Shown here: positions 25,614 to 33,835 of the stretch, piece after piece
Position numbering within the stretch: position 1 is the first letter of the stretch
Layout of the letters: each line of letters begins with the position of its first letter
Origin: Bacteroidales bacterium
GTDB taxonomy: Bacteria; Bacteroidota; Bacteroidia; Bacteroidales; Marinilabiliaceae
Direction: 5' to 3'
Length of the DNA stretch: 64,000 bases
Assembly: GCA_017960905.1 (NCBI GenBank)
Contig: JAGCYH010000009.1
Span: 1 to 64,000 of the forward strand
The notes under the pieces: generated by a model
The model's input: the letters and a program-made list of their open reading frames with translations, nothing else
What the model was told of the DNA's origin: nothing
Database searches by the model: none
Made by a program: the position numbers and the translations under genes

Positions 25614-26103
25614 TGCAAAAATAGTTTGGCTGCGAGTCTTGCATTCGGTAATATGCCTGATGATTGCGGTTGTTGGGCCAATGTTAACTATGACGTTTTT
25701 AGCAAACTTAAACTTCTTATCTATTGAGCCTAATTACCATGGCGGTGACGGTGCGGGAATGCAAGCAATAGGTTTTCTAATAGTAATGGTGGTTTATATT
25801 ATTTGTTGCATTAATGCGCTATTGCTTAGTCACTTATTAGATCATTTTTTTAATCATTTGTCTATCACAATCACTATTTTAATGTTTTTTGCATCTGCAA
25901 TACCATTCGTGTTTGTATTACTTGATAATTATAGTTTAACATGTGATTACGCAAAAAGATCATATTTATTATGTATAAGTTATGCAACTATGACGCCATT
26001 GTATTTGTTGCTAAGTTGGATGTTTAAAAGATGGATTAACAAATTAAACCTGAAAATTAAAATGACAAAACAAAAAGTCGTATATTTGCAATTCAAGAAG
26101 TGA
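25603..26103 (+). CDS. Small four-helix membrane protein, tandem paralogue 2
   Basis: A 166-residue paralogue of the preceding gene with the same N-terminal helix (LHSVICLMIAVVGP), about four hydrophobic segments and a final LSWMFKRWINKL matching LVSWAFEKRINKL in paralogue 1. The ATG at 25603 lies within the last codons of the upstream gene. Function unknown; small paired membrane proteins of this kind could be immunity or stress proteins, but nothing here demonstrates it. The last codons overlap a TATATTTG promoter-like box. Confidence 0.65.
   Translation: MSNNAKIVWLRVLHSVICLMIAVVGPMLTMTFLANLNFLSIEPNYHGGDGAGMQAIGFLIVMVVYIICCINALLLSHLLDHFFNHLSITITILMFFASAIPFVFVLLDNYSLTCDYAKRSYLLCISYATMTPLYLLLSWMFKRWINKLNLKIKMTKQKVVYLQFKK
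26081..26088 (+). promoter_or_regulatory. Possible -7 promoter element before the 26.2-kb gene
   Basis: TATATTTG inside the 3' end of the upstream gene, 131 bases before the ATG at 26212. No -33 TTTG at the expected spacing. Confidence 0.35.
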
Positions 26104-26122
26104 TATATCAACACAAATAAAT

Positions 26123-26209
26123 ATGAAACTACAGTTGTTTTTTATCAGCAGTTTGGCTGGTTTAACAACATCGTCAACCTTGCAATTGTTAAAAACAAAA
26201 TACAATTAA
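26123..26209 (+). CDS. Possible 28-residue leader peptide
   Basis: ATG at 26123 to TAA at 26207-26209 encodes 28 residues with a hydrophobic, signal-like stretch (LFFISSLAGL). The stop is 2 bases before the ATG of the exported protein at 26212. It could be a translated leader or chance; only position supports it. Confidence 0.25.
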   Translation: MKLQLFFISSLAGLTTSSTLQLLKTKYN

Positions 26210-26211
26210 CT

Positions 26212-26979
26212 ATGAGAAAACTCAAAAAAACTATTAGCTTGGCTATCTTTACGTTATTCGCATCATTCAATCAGACATTGGCGCAAGATCCGGTTCTAGA
26301 GACGATAACCGTACAAAAAGCTGAAAACACACAAGCCTCCATAGACGCCTTATTGCAGAATCTGCTCATTATGAACAATATACAAACGCGAAATGCAAAT
26401 TCCACTATTGGCAACGAAGACACTCCTTTATCACGAACTACCCAAAAGTCCATTGATGCATTAACTTTCCTGCAGAACAATGTATATGTAAGAAAGATAA
26501 ACGTATTCACCTTTACAGGCTTAGATATGGAAGTAATAGGTAGGGTTCTGGTGAACGAACGCAATAAAAGCGAGAAAGTGGGAACCATCATATTAGCTGA
26601 GAAGAACTATGCAACGGGCAAGCCTGGCGTATTTGTTCCACGCCGTCCTTTTGCCTATCTAAATCTGAATCAAGTAGATAGTCTTAGCTACGTACTTAAC
26701 GAAATAGCATTGTCGAGCTATCAGTCGCCACAATACTCCTACGAAATCATCTATGTGGCAGAGGGCGGGCTTATGGTACAGTATTACAGCACGTTGCAAA
26801 AAGTAATTTTCAAAAACGTCGCACCCTCCGACCGCATTTCTAATTTTGATTTTTCGGCTTCGAAAGTCAATTATAGCAATTACTCCTTAGAAATGAAAGT
26901 TCAGAAAGATTTGCCACAAATAGCAGAAGCCTTGAAAAAAGCTAAGACTGAAGTAGAAAATTATCTGAATTCCAATTGA
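26212..26979 (+). CDS. Exported protein of unknown function
   Basis: A 255-residue protein with a Sec signal peptide (about 1-23, ending near TLAQ). The mature part is mixed alpha/beta, with a helical start (NTQASIDALLQNLLIM), a central beta region (GTIILAEKNYATGK; YSYEIIYVAEGGLMVQYY) and a charged helical end. No family was recognised. It belongs to the AT-rich block that interrupts the otherwise GC-richer housekeeping sequence and may be co-transcribed with the two small membrane proteins. Confidence 0.7.
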   Translation: MRKLKKTISLAIFTLFASFNQTLAQDPVLETITVQKAENTQASIDALLQNLLIMNNIQTRNANSTIGNEDTPLSRTTQKSIDALTFLQNNVYVRKINVFTFTGLDMEVIGRVLVNERNKSEKVGTIILAEKNYATGKPGVFVPRRPFAYLNLNQVDSLSYVLNEIALSSYQSPQYSYEIIYVAEGGLMVQYYSTLQKVIFKNVAPSDRISNFDFSASKVNYSNYSLEMKVQKDLPQIAEALKKAKTEVENYLNSN

Positions 26980-27237
26980 TGATTGACATATAAGTCTATT
27001 TGACATGTTCTTGCCAATAAATATTCAAACAAACCCACATTCTCAAGGATGACTGCGGATAACTGTTTATGGCCTTGCACATTTTAACGGGCCATTTTTG
27101 ATACATTAATAGTCAGGTTATCAGCGTTTGACAAAAAATGCACTTTTTTCGAGAATTCCCTGAAAGATTTTTCAGTTACGCAAAAAAGTGCGAATAATTC
27201 AGAAATATAGTAATTAACTCTTTAGCCAAGCGCCGTT

Positions 27238-27444
27238 TCACTCTCCGTCATCGAAGAGTTTGTCCATCTGTTTTTCGGCTTCGGTGAGCTGTTTTTTGCA
27301 TTGTTTGAGTTTGTCGACGGCCTTTTCTACATTCTCCATCATAGCGTCCAACGACATGGAATCGTCATTCTGCAGTTTGTCGAGAATCTCCTCAACCTCG
27401 GCTATCAGTTTGTCGTACGAAAATTTATTGTTACTCTTTGCCAT
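27238..27444 (-). CDS. xseB: Exodeoxyribonuclease VII small subunit
   Basis: A 68-residue acidic helical protein with the XseB pattern FSYDKLIAEVEEILDKLQND, SLDAMMENVEKAV and LKQCKKQLTEAEKQMDKL. XseB binds the large subunit XseA to degrade single-stranded DNA. The large-subunit gene is not in this window. It begins 3 bases after the stop of the kinase-like gene upstream, so it is probably the last gene of the glsA-glsB-kinase-xseB operon. Length is normal for the family (60-80 aa). Confidence 0.9.
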   Translation of the reverse strand: MAKSNNKFSYDKLIAEVEEILDKLQNDDSMSLDAMMENVEKAVDKLKQCKKQLTEAEKQMDKLFDDGE

Positions 27445-27447
27445 TTT

Positions 27448-29052
27448 TTAATCCAGATTATTGAACGTGATAGTTATCGAAGTGCCTTTGCCTAAGGTAC
27501 TTGCAATATTCATAGTGCCTTTGTTGGCCTTAACGAGGTCGCGGCAAATGACGAGGCCGAGACCAATGCCGTTCTCGTTGTTGGTGCCCAACGTCGTTTC
27601 GACGGTGGAGCTGTTGAGCAGCAAATCGACCTTATCCTGCGACATGCCGATGCCAGTGTCGTCGATGGTGATGAGGGTTTTCGAACCATAGACAAAGCCC
27701 GTAACAGATATCCGGCCGCCCGACATGGTGTATTTTATAGCATTGATTATCAGATTTCTGATAATCATGCTGAGATGGTTTTCATCGACATAGATTTCAA
27801 TCTTGTCGTCGACCGAAACCGATATGTGAATGTTCTTTTCCTCGGCCATCAGACGGCATATCGACAATATGCCGTCCATGGCGTGGGCGAGGTTAATCTT
27901 CTGCGGTCGGATGCTGAGTTGGTCGCCCAGCTGTGACCAAGCCAGCACGTTGCCCACCATCTGGTAAAGCACTTGCGACGAGTTGTATATGGCTCGGCTG
28001 TAATCTATCTGTTCCTTATCGTCTTGAGCCAGAGCATATTGCAATTGCATATCGGTGAAACTAACCAACTCGTTGAACGGGCGAACGAAGTCTTTTGCAA
28101 CAAACGACATCACCCTGTTCTTCACTTCGGAACTGACGGCAAGTTCACGAACGCGCTTGCCGCGTTTCGACAAGCGTACCGCAAGCAAAACTGTTATGCA
28201 GAGCAGCAGCAAAGCTGCTGCTACAGCTATGTTGAAGTATGTGCTAAAACGCTCATGCAGAGCAGTTTCCTCGGCCAATTGTTCAGTCAGTTTCTTCACC
28301 TGTTTGTCGAGTTTCAGCATTGCCTCCACGTTGCGCCCCGCATCCTGATTGTCGCCCGAGAGCGAAAAACTGCGCATGTTTTTAATCGTTTCGAGCTGGT
28401 GAATGTACTTTGTCTTGTACTCAAAAGCCTGACGGTATTCGCCAAGCTTGTCGTAGAGCGCCGACTCGGCATCATAAACCGACGAGAGCGACATATTGTC
28501 GTTGTGCTTACGCGCAACGATTTCGGCCGTGTCGAGCAGCGCCTTGGCCTCTTGTATGTTGCCTGCCTCAAGGAGCGTCTTGGCGGTGTTGCAGTAAAGC
28601 TGCGGCAGATATTCATCTGTCGGTGCGAGGTATTTGCGAGCCTCTTTGTAGCTTTTTATCGATTTTACATAATCGCCTGTCATATAATATATTACACCAA
28701 CCTCACCATATACACGCGCAAGGATTGAGGTTCGGTTGCGAATCTCGTCATTGACGAGCAAAGCGTCGTAGGTGTTGAGGGCGTCGTTGTATCGTTCGCC
28801 TTTGCTGTAGAGTGTTGCGAGCCTCTCCGAGGCGAGCCACAAGTCTTCGACCGTCGAAGCCGCCTCAACGGCGTCTTCGAATTGTCCGATGGCCTTCTCG
28901 GTATTGCCCGACTGCATGAAAGCCTCGCCTATGGTTATCAGACGCACTGTGGTTGATTTGTTGCTGTCGTCTTGCGCCGACGCAACAACCGACATTGATG
29001 TCAACGACATCAATATCAGCACAATACGATATTTCCACGAGGCGAAGTTCAT
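27448..29052 (-). CDS. TPR sensor histidine-kinase homologue lacking the phospho-acceptor histidine
   Basis: A 534-residue protein: Sec signal peptide (about 1-26), TPR-like periplasmic domain (about 35-225), one transmembrane helix (about 273-293), a dimerisation region, and an HATPase domain with N box (NLIINAIKYT), G1 (DDTGIGM) and G2 (GIGLGL). In the H-box position, where relatives have a pattern like SIIAHDLRxPFN, this protein reads SFVAKDFVRPFN, so the phospho-acceptor His is Lys (K320). It may therefore bind ATP but not autophosphorylate. It lies 13 bases after glsB and 3 bases before xseB. No response regulator is adjacent. Hairpins lie at 27744-27767, 27852-27876 and 28202-28222. Confidence 0.85.
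   Translation of the reverse strand: MNFASWKYRIVLILMSLTSMSVVASAQDDSNKSTTVRLITIGEAFMQSGNTEKAIGQFEDAVEAASTVEDLWLASERLATLYSKGERYNDALNTYDALLVNDEIRNRTSILARVYGEVGVIYYMTGDYVKSIKSYKEARKYLAPTDEYLPQLYCNTAKTLLEAGNIQEAKALLDTAEIVARKHNDNMSLSSVYDAESALYDKLGEYRQAFEYKTKYIHQLETIKNMRSFSLSGDNQDAGRNVEAMLKLDKQVKKLTEQLAEETALHERFSTYFNIAVAAALLLLCITVLLAVRLSKRGKRVRELAVSSEVKNRVMSFVAKDFVRPFNELVSFTDMQLQYALAQDDKEQIDYSRAIYNSSQVLYQMVGNVLAWSQLGDQLSIRPQKINLAHAMDGILSICRLMAEEKNIHISVSVDDKIEIYVDENHLSMIIRNLIINAIKYTMSGGRISVTGFVYGSKTLITIDDTGIGMSQDKVDLLLNSSTVETTLGTNNENGIGLGLVICRDLVKANKGTMNIASTLGKGTSITITFNNLD
27744..27767. repeat. Perfect intragenic hairpin, 11-bp arms, 2-nt centre
   Basis: TGATTATCAGA at 27744-27754 is the exact reverse complement of 27757-27767. 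It encodes the N-box region (NLIINAIK) of the kinase homologue, so it sits within conserved active-site codons. Confidence 0.9.
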
Positions 29053-29065
29053 CAGGATAAAAGTG

Positions 29066-30016
29066 TTACTGGTTGTCTTTCTGCTTAATGTACGTATTTA
29101 TGTGGCGCTCAGACTTTTGCGCGTATAAATCGTGAAGATTGATGATAATGGCAGTCTCCTCCACATCGCCGAACTCGTCGTTGATGGCCGTTCCGAAAGT
29201 TTTCATCGACGGCGAGAGGTTCATGTAAGCGTTGACGAGCGGCGGAATATTCTCGCCGAGTTCGCGCACTTTTCTGACCAAGAGTTTGTAGTCGTCCTGG
29301 AAATTGCCGGTGTTGAAGAAACCGTCGCACTGCTCTTCGGTCAATCCGATTTTAATCGGATTGTAGGCGTAAATGAGGTTTTCGGTGTCGCGGAAGTATT
29401 TGCGCCAAAAGCCCAAGATATAGTCGCGCGCCTCTTGGTTGAAGTGAGTGTACATGGTAACCTTGCCGAAGAAATAGGTTATGTCGGGGTGGTCGACCAC
29501 GAGCGAGCCGAGACCGTCCCAGAGGTTGTCGAGAGCGAAGAGACTCTTCGCGCCGGCCTTGCTACTCTGATAGAGCGGCTGCACGAACGAGCGGCCGAGC
29601 TCGATCATTTTCGGGAAATACTCGGTTATGAATTTGTCGGTAAAATGGAACATGTGCGAAGTGGCCAGGTACTGCGTACCTTCTTGATTCTGAGGCAGAT
29701 GTTTACAGAGAATGTAGCGGTATCCGCCCAAAATCTCACGTTCCTCGGGGTCCCATACTATCAGCTGTCGGAAAGGTATGTCGCTCACGTCGTATTGGTC
29801 AATATCGACGCTTTTGCCAGTGCCACCTCCCGCCATGCGGAAGGCTATCTCGCGTAAGCGGCCCACCTCCTGCATGAGAGCAGGCGCCTCCTTGGCCGAA
29901 AAGTCGAAAATCTTATTGTTGCCCTTGTTGGTAGTACGCACGAAACGCTCTCTTGTAAGCTCTGCTTCAAGAGTTTCGCGCGGAATGGGTTGTATTATCG
30001 GTTCTGAATGTGCCAT
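29066..30016 (-). CDS. glsB: Glycine-lipid N-acyltransferase GlsB-like (GNAT/hemolysin-type)
   Basis: A 316-residue acyltransferase of the OlsB/GlsB type, which joins a beta-hydroxy fatty acid to the amino group of glycine (or ornithine in OlsB). Family features include EVGRLREIAFRMAGGGTGKSVDIDQYD, a GNAT-like core (IVWDPEEREILGGYRYI) and ELGRSFVQPLYQ. It lies 32 bases after the O-acyltransferase gene on the same strand. In Bacteroides thetaiotaomicron glsA and glsB form the glycine-lipid pathway, and the pairing here supports the same role. The family call rests on motif recall. Confidence 0.75.
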   Translation of the reverse strand: MAHSEPIIQPIPRETLEAELTRERFVRTTNKGNNKIFDFSAKEAPALMQEVGRLREIAFRMAGGGTGKSVDIDQYDVSDIPFRQLIVWDPEEREILGGYRYILCKHLPQNQEGTQYLATSHMFHFTDKFITEYFPKMIELGRSFVQPLYQSSKAGAKSLFALDNLWDGLGSLVVDHPDITYFFGKVTMYTHFNQEARDYILGFWRKYFRDTENLIYAYNPIKIGLTEEQCDGFFNTGNFQDDYKLLVRKVRELGENIPPLVNAYMNLSPSMKTFGTAINDEFGDVEETAIIINLHDLYAQKSERHINTYIKQKDNQ

Positions 30017-30048
30017 ATTGTCTGAATAATAATGCGCTAATATCGTAA

Positions 30049-30909
30049 TTATTTTTTGTCACACAAACTATAAACTGTTTTTTTTATGTCCTCAACAACT
30101 TCTTTCGGATTCAAGTTCTCAATCGATTGCCATTTCACTGGCTTACCGAAATAAACGTCGACGTGCTGTCCGTACTGCTTGTACATCTCGTCGACCAAAT
30201 ATATCATTTCGATATTTGCTTTTACGCCGAAGAATTTTCTGATGTTGCTCAAATTGTAGAAAAAATTGCTGTTACGGCCTGATATATAAACCGGTACGAT
30301 ATCGCGGTGCGACTGAATTGCTTTGGTTACGAACCCCTTTTTCCACTGCAAATCAACAATTTTGCCCTTCTGCTTGCGCGAGCAAAGTCCGGCGGGGAAC
30401 ATAAGTATCTGATTGTCAGAGGCAAAAGCCTCTTCCATCAGTTCGGCAGCTTTACGCCCTGTAGTACCTAACTTATTGACAGGCAAGAATATATCTTTGA
30501 AATTCTTTATAAACATAAGCAAGTCGTTGACAGGAAATTTCAGATTCTGAAATTTCTGTCCTACGGCATACATGAACGCCATGCCGTCGAGGCCGCCCAT
30601 CGGGTGATTCGACGCGAAGACGTAGCGGCCGTAGTCGGGCACATTGTCGAGGCCGAAGACCGTAACATCGGCACCGAAATACTTCACGATAGTCTCGGCG
30701 TAAGGCAGGCCAACCACATCGCGGTTGGCCCAGATGAACTTGTTCGTCTGCTCCTGATGCAGCACACGCTTGAGATAGTTGATGACAAAATTCGGCAAAC
30801 GGCGGCGCAGCTTAGGGTTGCGCGCCTCTATGACCGCCTCAATGTCGATAAGCATACCTCGGTATTTCTCATCTATGTTGTTGTTGTTCAGAACTACTTC
30901 TTCTTCCAT
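30049..30909 (-). CDS. glsA: Glycine-lipid O-acyltransferase GlsA-like (PlsC family)
   Basis: A 286-residue PlsC-type acyltransferase. The acceptor motif appears as ASNHPMGGLDGMAF (about residues 98-111, with NHPMGG in place of the classic HX4D spacing), and FPAGLCSRK corresponds to the FPEG block. It would add a second acyl chain to N-acyl-glycine at the inner membrane. It is the first gene of a leftward run with glsB, the kinase homologue and xseB. It is divergent from the lytic transglycosylase gene. No clear -7 box was found for this strand. Confidence 0.75.
   Translation of the reverse strand: MEEEVVLNNNNIDEKYRGMLIDIEAVIEARNPKLRRRLPNFVINYLKRVLHQEQTNKFIWANRDVVGLPYAETIVKYFGADVTVFGLDNVPDYGRYVFASNHPMGGLDGMAFMYAVGQKFQNLKFPVNDLLMFIKNFKDIFLPVNKLGTTGRKAAELMEEAFASDNQILMFPAGLCSRKQKGKIVDLQWKKGFVTKAIQSHRDIVPVYISGRNSNFFYNLSNIRKFFGVKANIEMIYLVDEMYKQYGQHVDVYFGKPVKWQSIENLNPKEVVEDIKKTVYSLCDKK
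30534..30556. repeat. Perfect intragenic hairpin, 10-bp arms, 3-nt loop
   Basis: GAAATTTCAG at 30534-30543 pairs exactly with 30547-30556 around ATT, within glsA. Confidence 0.88.
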
Positions 30910-30972
30910 TTCTTCAGTTGTGTTTTGTTTTATTTTCAGACCACAATTTTAATAAATTCAAATGTTTATTTG

Positions 30973-30980
30973 TATTTTTG
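30973..30980 (+). promoter_or_regulatory. -7 promoter element of the lytic transglycosylase gene
   Basis: TATTTTTG, 26 bases before the ATG at 31007, in the space between two divergent genes. Confidence 0.5.
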
Positions 30981-31006
30981 CACCGCAAAAATAACAAAAA
31001 ACACAC

Positions 31007-32005
31007 ATGAAATTAGCAAGTATCTTCATCAGTCTGGCAATAATAACAGCCATAGGCCTATTTGTTTACTCGACCGACCCATGCAGCGAAACGGACAAGA
31101 CAAGTTGCACAAAGTGCGCCGATTGCGTATGTTGCTCGCACAGAAGCAATTGCGCAGCTGACTCTACTGCTGACTTTTTCGGCGGCGCAGAGGCCGCCGA
31201 AGCGTTCAACTATCCGCATATGACATATCTGCCCGAATTTCCCAAAGAGATGTCGTTTGCCAACGAGAAAGTGCCGCTCAACCGTCCTGACGTACAGGAA
31301 GCACTTGACCGTGAGATACTTAGCAACACATTCTGGCACACCAACACATTGCTCATTCTGAAACGCCGCGCGCGACTTTTCCCCGAAATAGAAAAAATAC
31401 TGAAAGAGTGCGGCGTGCCCGACGACTTCAAATACCTCTGCGTGGCAGAGAGCAACTTGAGCCCGACGGCCAAATCGCCCGTCGGTGCGGCCGGACTATG
31501 GCAGATAATGGAGAAAACCGGCAAAGAGCTTGGCCTTGAGATAAATGAGGATGTCGACGAGCGGTACAACTTTGAGAAAAGCACGCGGGCCGCATGCCAA
31601 TACCTGAAAAAATCGTACCGCGCGCTGGGCTCGTGGACTCTCGTGGCTGCCGCCTACAACGGCGGACAGGGCCGAGTGACGAAAAACATTGAGACACAGA
31701 AGCAAAACAACTACTACGACATAATGTGGGTTGAAGAGACTGGCCGCTACGTGTTCCGCATTCTCGCCCTGAAGCTCATAATGAACAACCCGCAGCTCTA
31801 CGGCTTCAACCTGACCGACGCCGACAGCTACCACAGTACCAAATATTACGAAGTGAAGACCGACACTACCATTGCCGACATCGCGCAGTTCGCCATCGAC
31901 AACAAGACGACATACAAAGCCATAAAAACACTTAATCCATGGCTTAAACAGAACAAACTCTCCAACCCGAAACGCAAAGAGTACACAATTCTCGTTCCGA
32001 GATAA
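31007..32005 (+). CDS. SLT-type lytic transglycosylase with cysteine-rich N-terminal segment
   Basis: A 332-residue MltD-like murein transglycosylase. After an N-terminal hydrophobic helix, residues 26-49 contain seven cysteines (26, 34, 37, 40, 42, 43, 49), which is unusual for the family. The SLT domain has the catalytic Glu in CVAESNLSPTAKS, followed by GAAGLWQIM, and AAYNGGQGRV. Such enzymes cleave glycan strands to give 1,6-anhydro-muropeptides. The C-terminus (TTIADIAQFAIDNKTTYKAIKTLNPWL) resembles a single degenerate LysM-like unit. It is a stand-alone gene with its own promoter. Confidence 0.88.
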   Translation: MKLASIFISLAIITAIGLFVYSTDPCSETDKTSCTKCADCVCCSHRSNCAADSTADFFGGAEAAEAFNYPHMTYLPEFPKEMSFANEKVPLNRPDVQEALDREILSNTFWHTNTLLILKRRARLFPEIEKILKECGVPDDFKYLCVAESNLSPTAKSPVGAAGLWQIMEKTGKELGLEINEDVDERYNFEKSTRAACQYLKKSYRALGSWTLVAAAYNGGQGRVTKNIETQKQNNYYDIMWVEETGRYVFRILALKLIMNNPQLYGFNLTDADSYHSTKYYEVKTDTTIADIAQFAIDNKTTYKAIKTLNPWLKQNKLSNPKRKEYTILVPR

Positions 32006-32019
32006 AACATAAAAATCGC

Positions 32020-32150
32020 GGCAGTTTCAGGCACTTTCAGGCACTTTCCGACACTTTGTGGCAGTTTTTGGAAGTTTCTGGCAGTTTCGGGAAGTTTTGT
32101 GGCGGTTTCTGGCACTTTCGGGCACTTTCCGACACTTTTGTACACTTTCC
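32020..32150. repeat. Degenerate decamer tandem repeat (GGCACTTTCN), about 13 units
   Basis: Units such as GGCAGTTTCA, GGCACTTTCA, GGCACTTTCC and GACACTTTGT follow each other in 10-base phase from 32020, with one extra base at 32100. It lies in the 265-base gap between the transglycosylase stop and the end of a convergent lipoprotein gene. It contains no rho-independent stem, though the period matches a DNA helical turn. Confidence 0.9.
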
Positions 32151-32270
32151 GGCGCGTTAAGTGCCGTCTGAGCTTGCGAGGTCCTTACTCGGGGCTTAGA
32201 CGGGGCTTGGACGAGCCTTACAAAAGGCTCGTAATAATCTCACAATCAAAATTTTACACAGAACGAAAAA

Positions 32271-32678
32271 CTATGGTATTTTAATATCTTCGAGTGGGAA
32301 AACGATTTCGAGCGTATCGAGCGACTCGAGGCCGCAGAAGATATGCTTAATGCCCATGTCGGCGTTGGCACAGAGTTGTGCCGTGGCCACCTGTTCGGTT
32401 GGTCCTTCGCGGTACAAACCGAGCCAGACAGCACGGTAGATGCTGTCGTTCTCACGCATGAAATCGATAGGTTGCTCAAGTTCGTCATTATCAACCCAAT
32501 AGCACACATAATTGCCTTCGATGCCAACTTTTTTTATAGTCATGTGCTCCGACAATTGCCGAGGGCAATTGGCATTGTCCTCACTTATGGCGCGTTCGAG
32601 CACAGAGCGGTCGTCGCAGCCACAACTAACTGAGATGCAAGATATTAGCGAAAGAAGTAAAGCATTTCTGATTTTCAT
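32271..32678 (-). CDS. Small lipoprotein of unknown function
   Basis: A 135-residue protein with a lipoprotein-like signal (LLSLISCISVSCGCDD). The start at 32678 follows the upstream kinase-like stop by 4 bases, so the two are probably co-transcribed. The rest is a small mixed-fold domain (NYVCYWVDNDELEQPIDFMRE) with two further cysteines. No family was recognised. A hairpin with 8-bp arms lies at 32553-32571. Confidence 0.6.
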   Translation of the reverse strand: MKIRNALLLSLISCISVSCGCDDRSVLERAISEDNANCPRQLSEHMTIKKVGIEGNYVCYWVDNDELEQPIDFMRENDSIYRAVWLGLYREGPTEQVATAQLCANADMGIKHIFCGLESLDTLEIVFPLEDIKIP

Positions 32679-32682
32679 GGTG

Positions 32683-33528
32683 TCAATCTTTATTAGAGTG
32701 ATAAACAATGAGTCCGTCGATAGGCGACTGGACGATTTGTCCTACTTGCAGTCCGAGCGTCGACAGCGCATGGGCGAGCTGCTCGCTGAAGTGGAATGCG
32801 ATGCTGCCAACGAAATGTATCGTAGTCTTCTGACAGTCAGGATATAACATCAGATTGCGGCGGGCAAAGTCGGTGAACGACTCGACGACGATTTTGTCGA
32901 TAGCCGGCGACGCGATGTTTTCGCTCGCGAAGCGGGCGAAACGCGCGAGGAACCTGTTTGGATACGGCTGTCGGTAGATGTGATCGATGATTTCGGCATA
33001 GGAGAGCCCGCACCACTGGTAAACACGTTCGGTGAGTTCGGCTGGCAAGATGCCCTTAAGGGCATCGGCCACAAGGCGTTTGCCTATGTTGGCGCCGCTA
33101 CCCTCGTCGCCCAGTATGAAGCCGAGCGGGCGCACCGACGACACGATAGAGCCGCCGTCGTAGAGGCACGAGTTGGCACCCGTGCCGAGTATAGAGACAA
33201 TGCCCCGGCTATGGCCGCACATGGCGCGTGCCGCACCAAGCATATCGCTCTCGACAACGATGCTTTTGCACGCCGTAAGGCGTGCAAGCGCGCCTTCTAT
33301 GGTTGCGTTGCTGTCGCCGCCTATACAGCCGGCGCCGTAGTAAAATATTTTGTCGGGCACAAGTTCAGACCAGTGGTCGTATTCGGTCGCGAGCACCTCG
33401 ACAATCGAGTCCTCATCCTGATATATGGGATTGATGCCGCTCGTCGGAAAACGCTGTGCTACAGCGCCATCGGCAAGCAGTACCCAATCGGTTTTTGTTG
33501 AGCCGCTGTCGGCTATAAGTATATTCAT
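32683..33528 (-). CDS. N-acetylglucosamine-kinase-like ATPase (BadF/BadG/BcrA/BcrD fold)
   Basis: A 281-residue ASKHA-fold kinase. The phosphate-1 motif is IADSGSTKTDWVLL at the N-terminus. The phosphate-2 motif is SILGTGANSCLYDG (about residues 110-125), followed by GFILGDEGSGANIGKRL. This pattern is typical of the eukaryotic-NAGK-like ATPases common in Bacteroidales, thought to phosphorylate amino sugars in the cytosol. The exact substrate cannot be read. A lipoprotein gene follows after 4 bases. Hairpins lie at 33049-33066 and 33266-33287. Confidence 0.78.
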   Translation of the reverse strand: MNILIADSGSTKTDWVLLADGAVAQRFPTSGINPIYQDEDSIVEVLATEYDHWSELVPDKIFYYGAGCIGGDSNATIEGALARLTACKSIVVESDMLGAARAMCGHSRGIVSILGTGANSCLYDGGSIVSSVRPLGFILGDEGSGANIGKRLVADALKGILPAELTERVYQWCGLSYAEIIDHIYRQPYPNRFLARFARFASENIASPAIDKIVVESFTDFARRNLMLYPDCQKTTIHFVGSIAFHFSEQLAHALSTLGLQVGQIVQSPIDGLIVYHSNKD

Positions 33529-33835
33529 CTAAATGTCGTTTTTCAAAACACCGTGTATTTTTACACAATTAAATTACACTAAGTTACACAAAAATGCCAC
33601 ACTTTTCGAAAAAAAACGCAATCGGGTGGCACTATTTTTGCATTGCAGAAACATTGAAGCCAATAACTATGCCAACAATCGTTTTTTCATCAATTTTCTT
33701 ATCCATAATTGGCTCGTAAGATGAAAATAGTGTAATTTTGCAATCAAAGTAGAAAAAGGTGCTACATTTACGCCGACGCGAGCACATATTGGAATGATTT
33801 TTGTATACATTTCAGTAAAATTAAAACTACAAATT
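33529..33835. other. Intergenic region with at least two -7 boxes
   Basis: No gene was recognised in these 307 bases. It separates divergent genes and contains TATTTTTG at 33633-33640 and TAATTTTG at 33733-33740 on the plus strand. The latter has TTG 21 bases upstream and best fits the promoter of the following lipoprotein. The leader would then be about 95 bases. Confidence 0.5.
33733..33740 (+). promoter_or_regulatory. -7 promoter element of the Tyr/Ser/Arg-rich lipoprotein
   Basis: TAATTTTG with TTGG (33709-33712) about 20 bases upstream. Confidence 0.5.

Noticed and set aside
32020..32150. Protein-coding frame through the decamer repeat (minus strand)
   Set aside because: The apparent peptide only reflects the repeat, and the 10-base period would shift frame with each unit.
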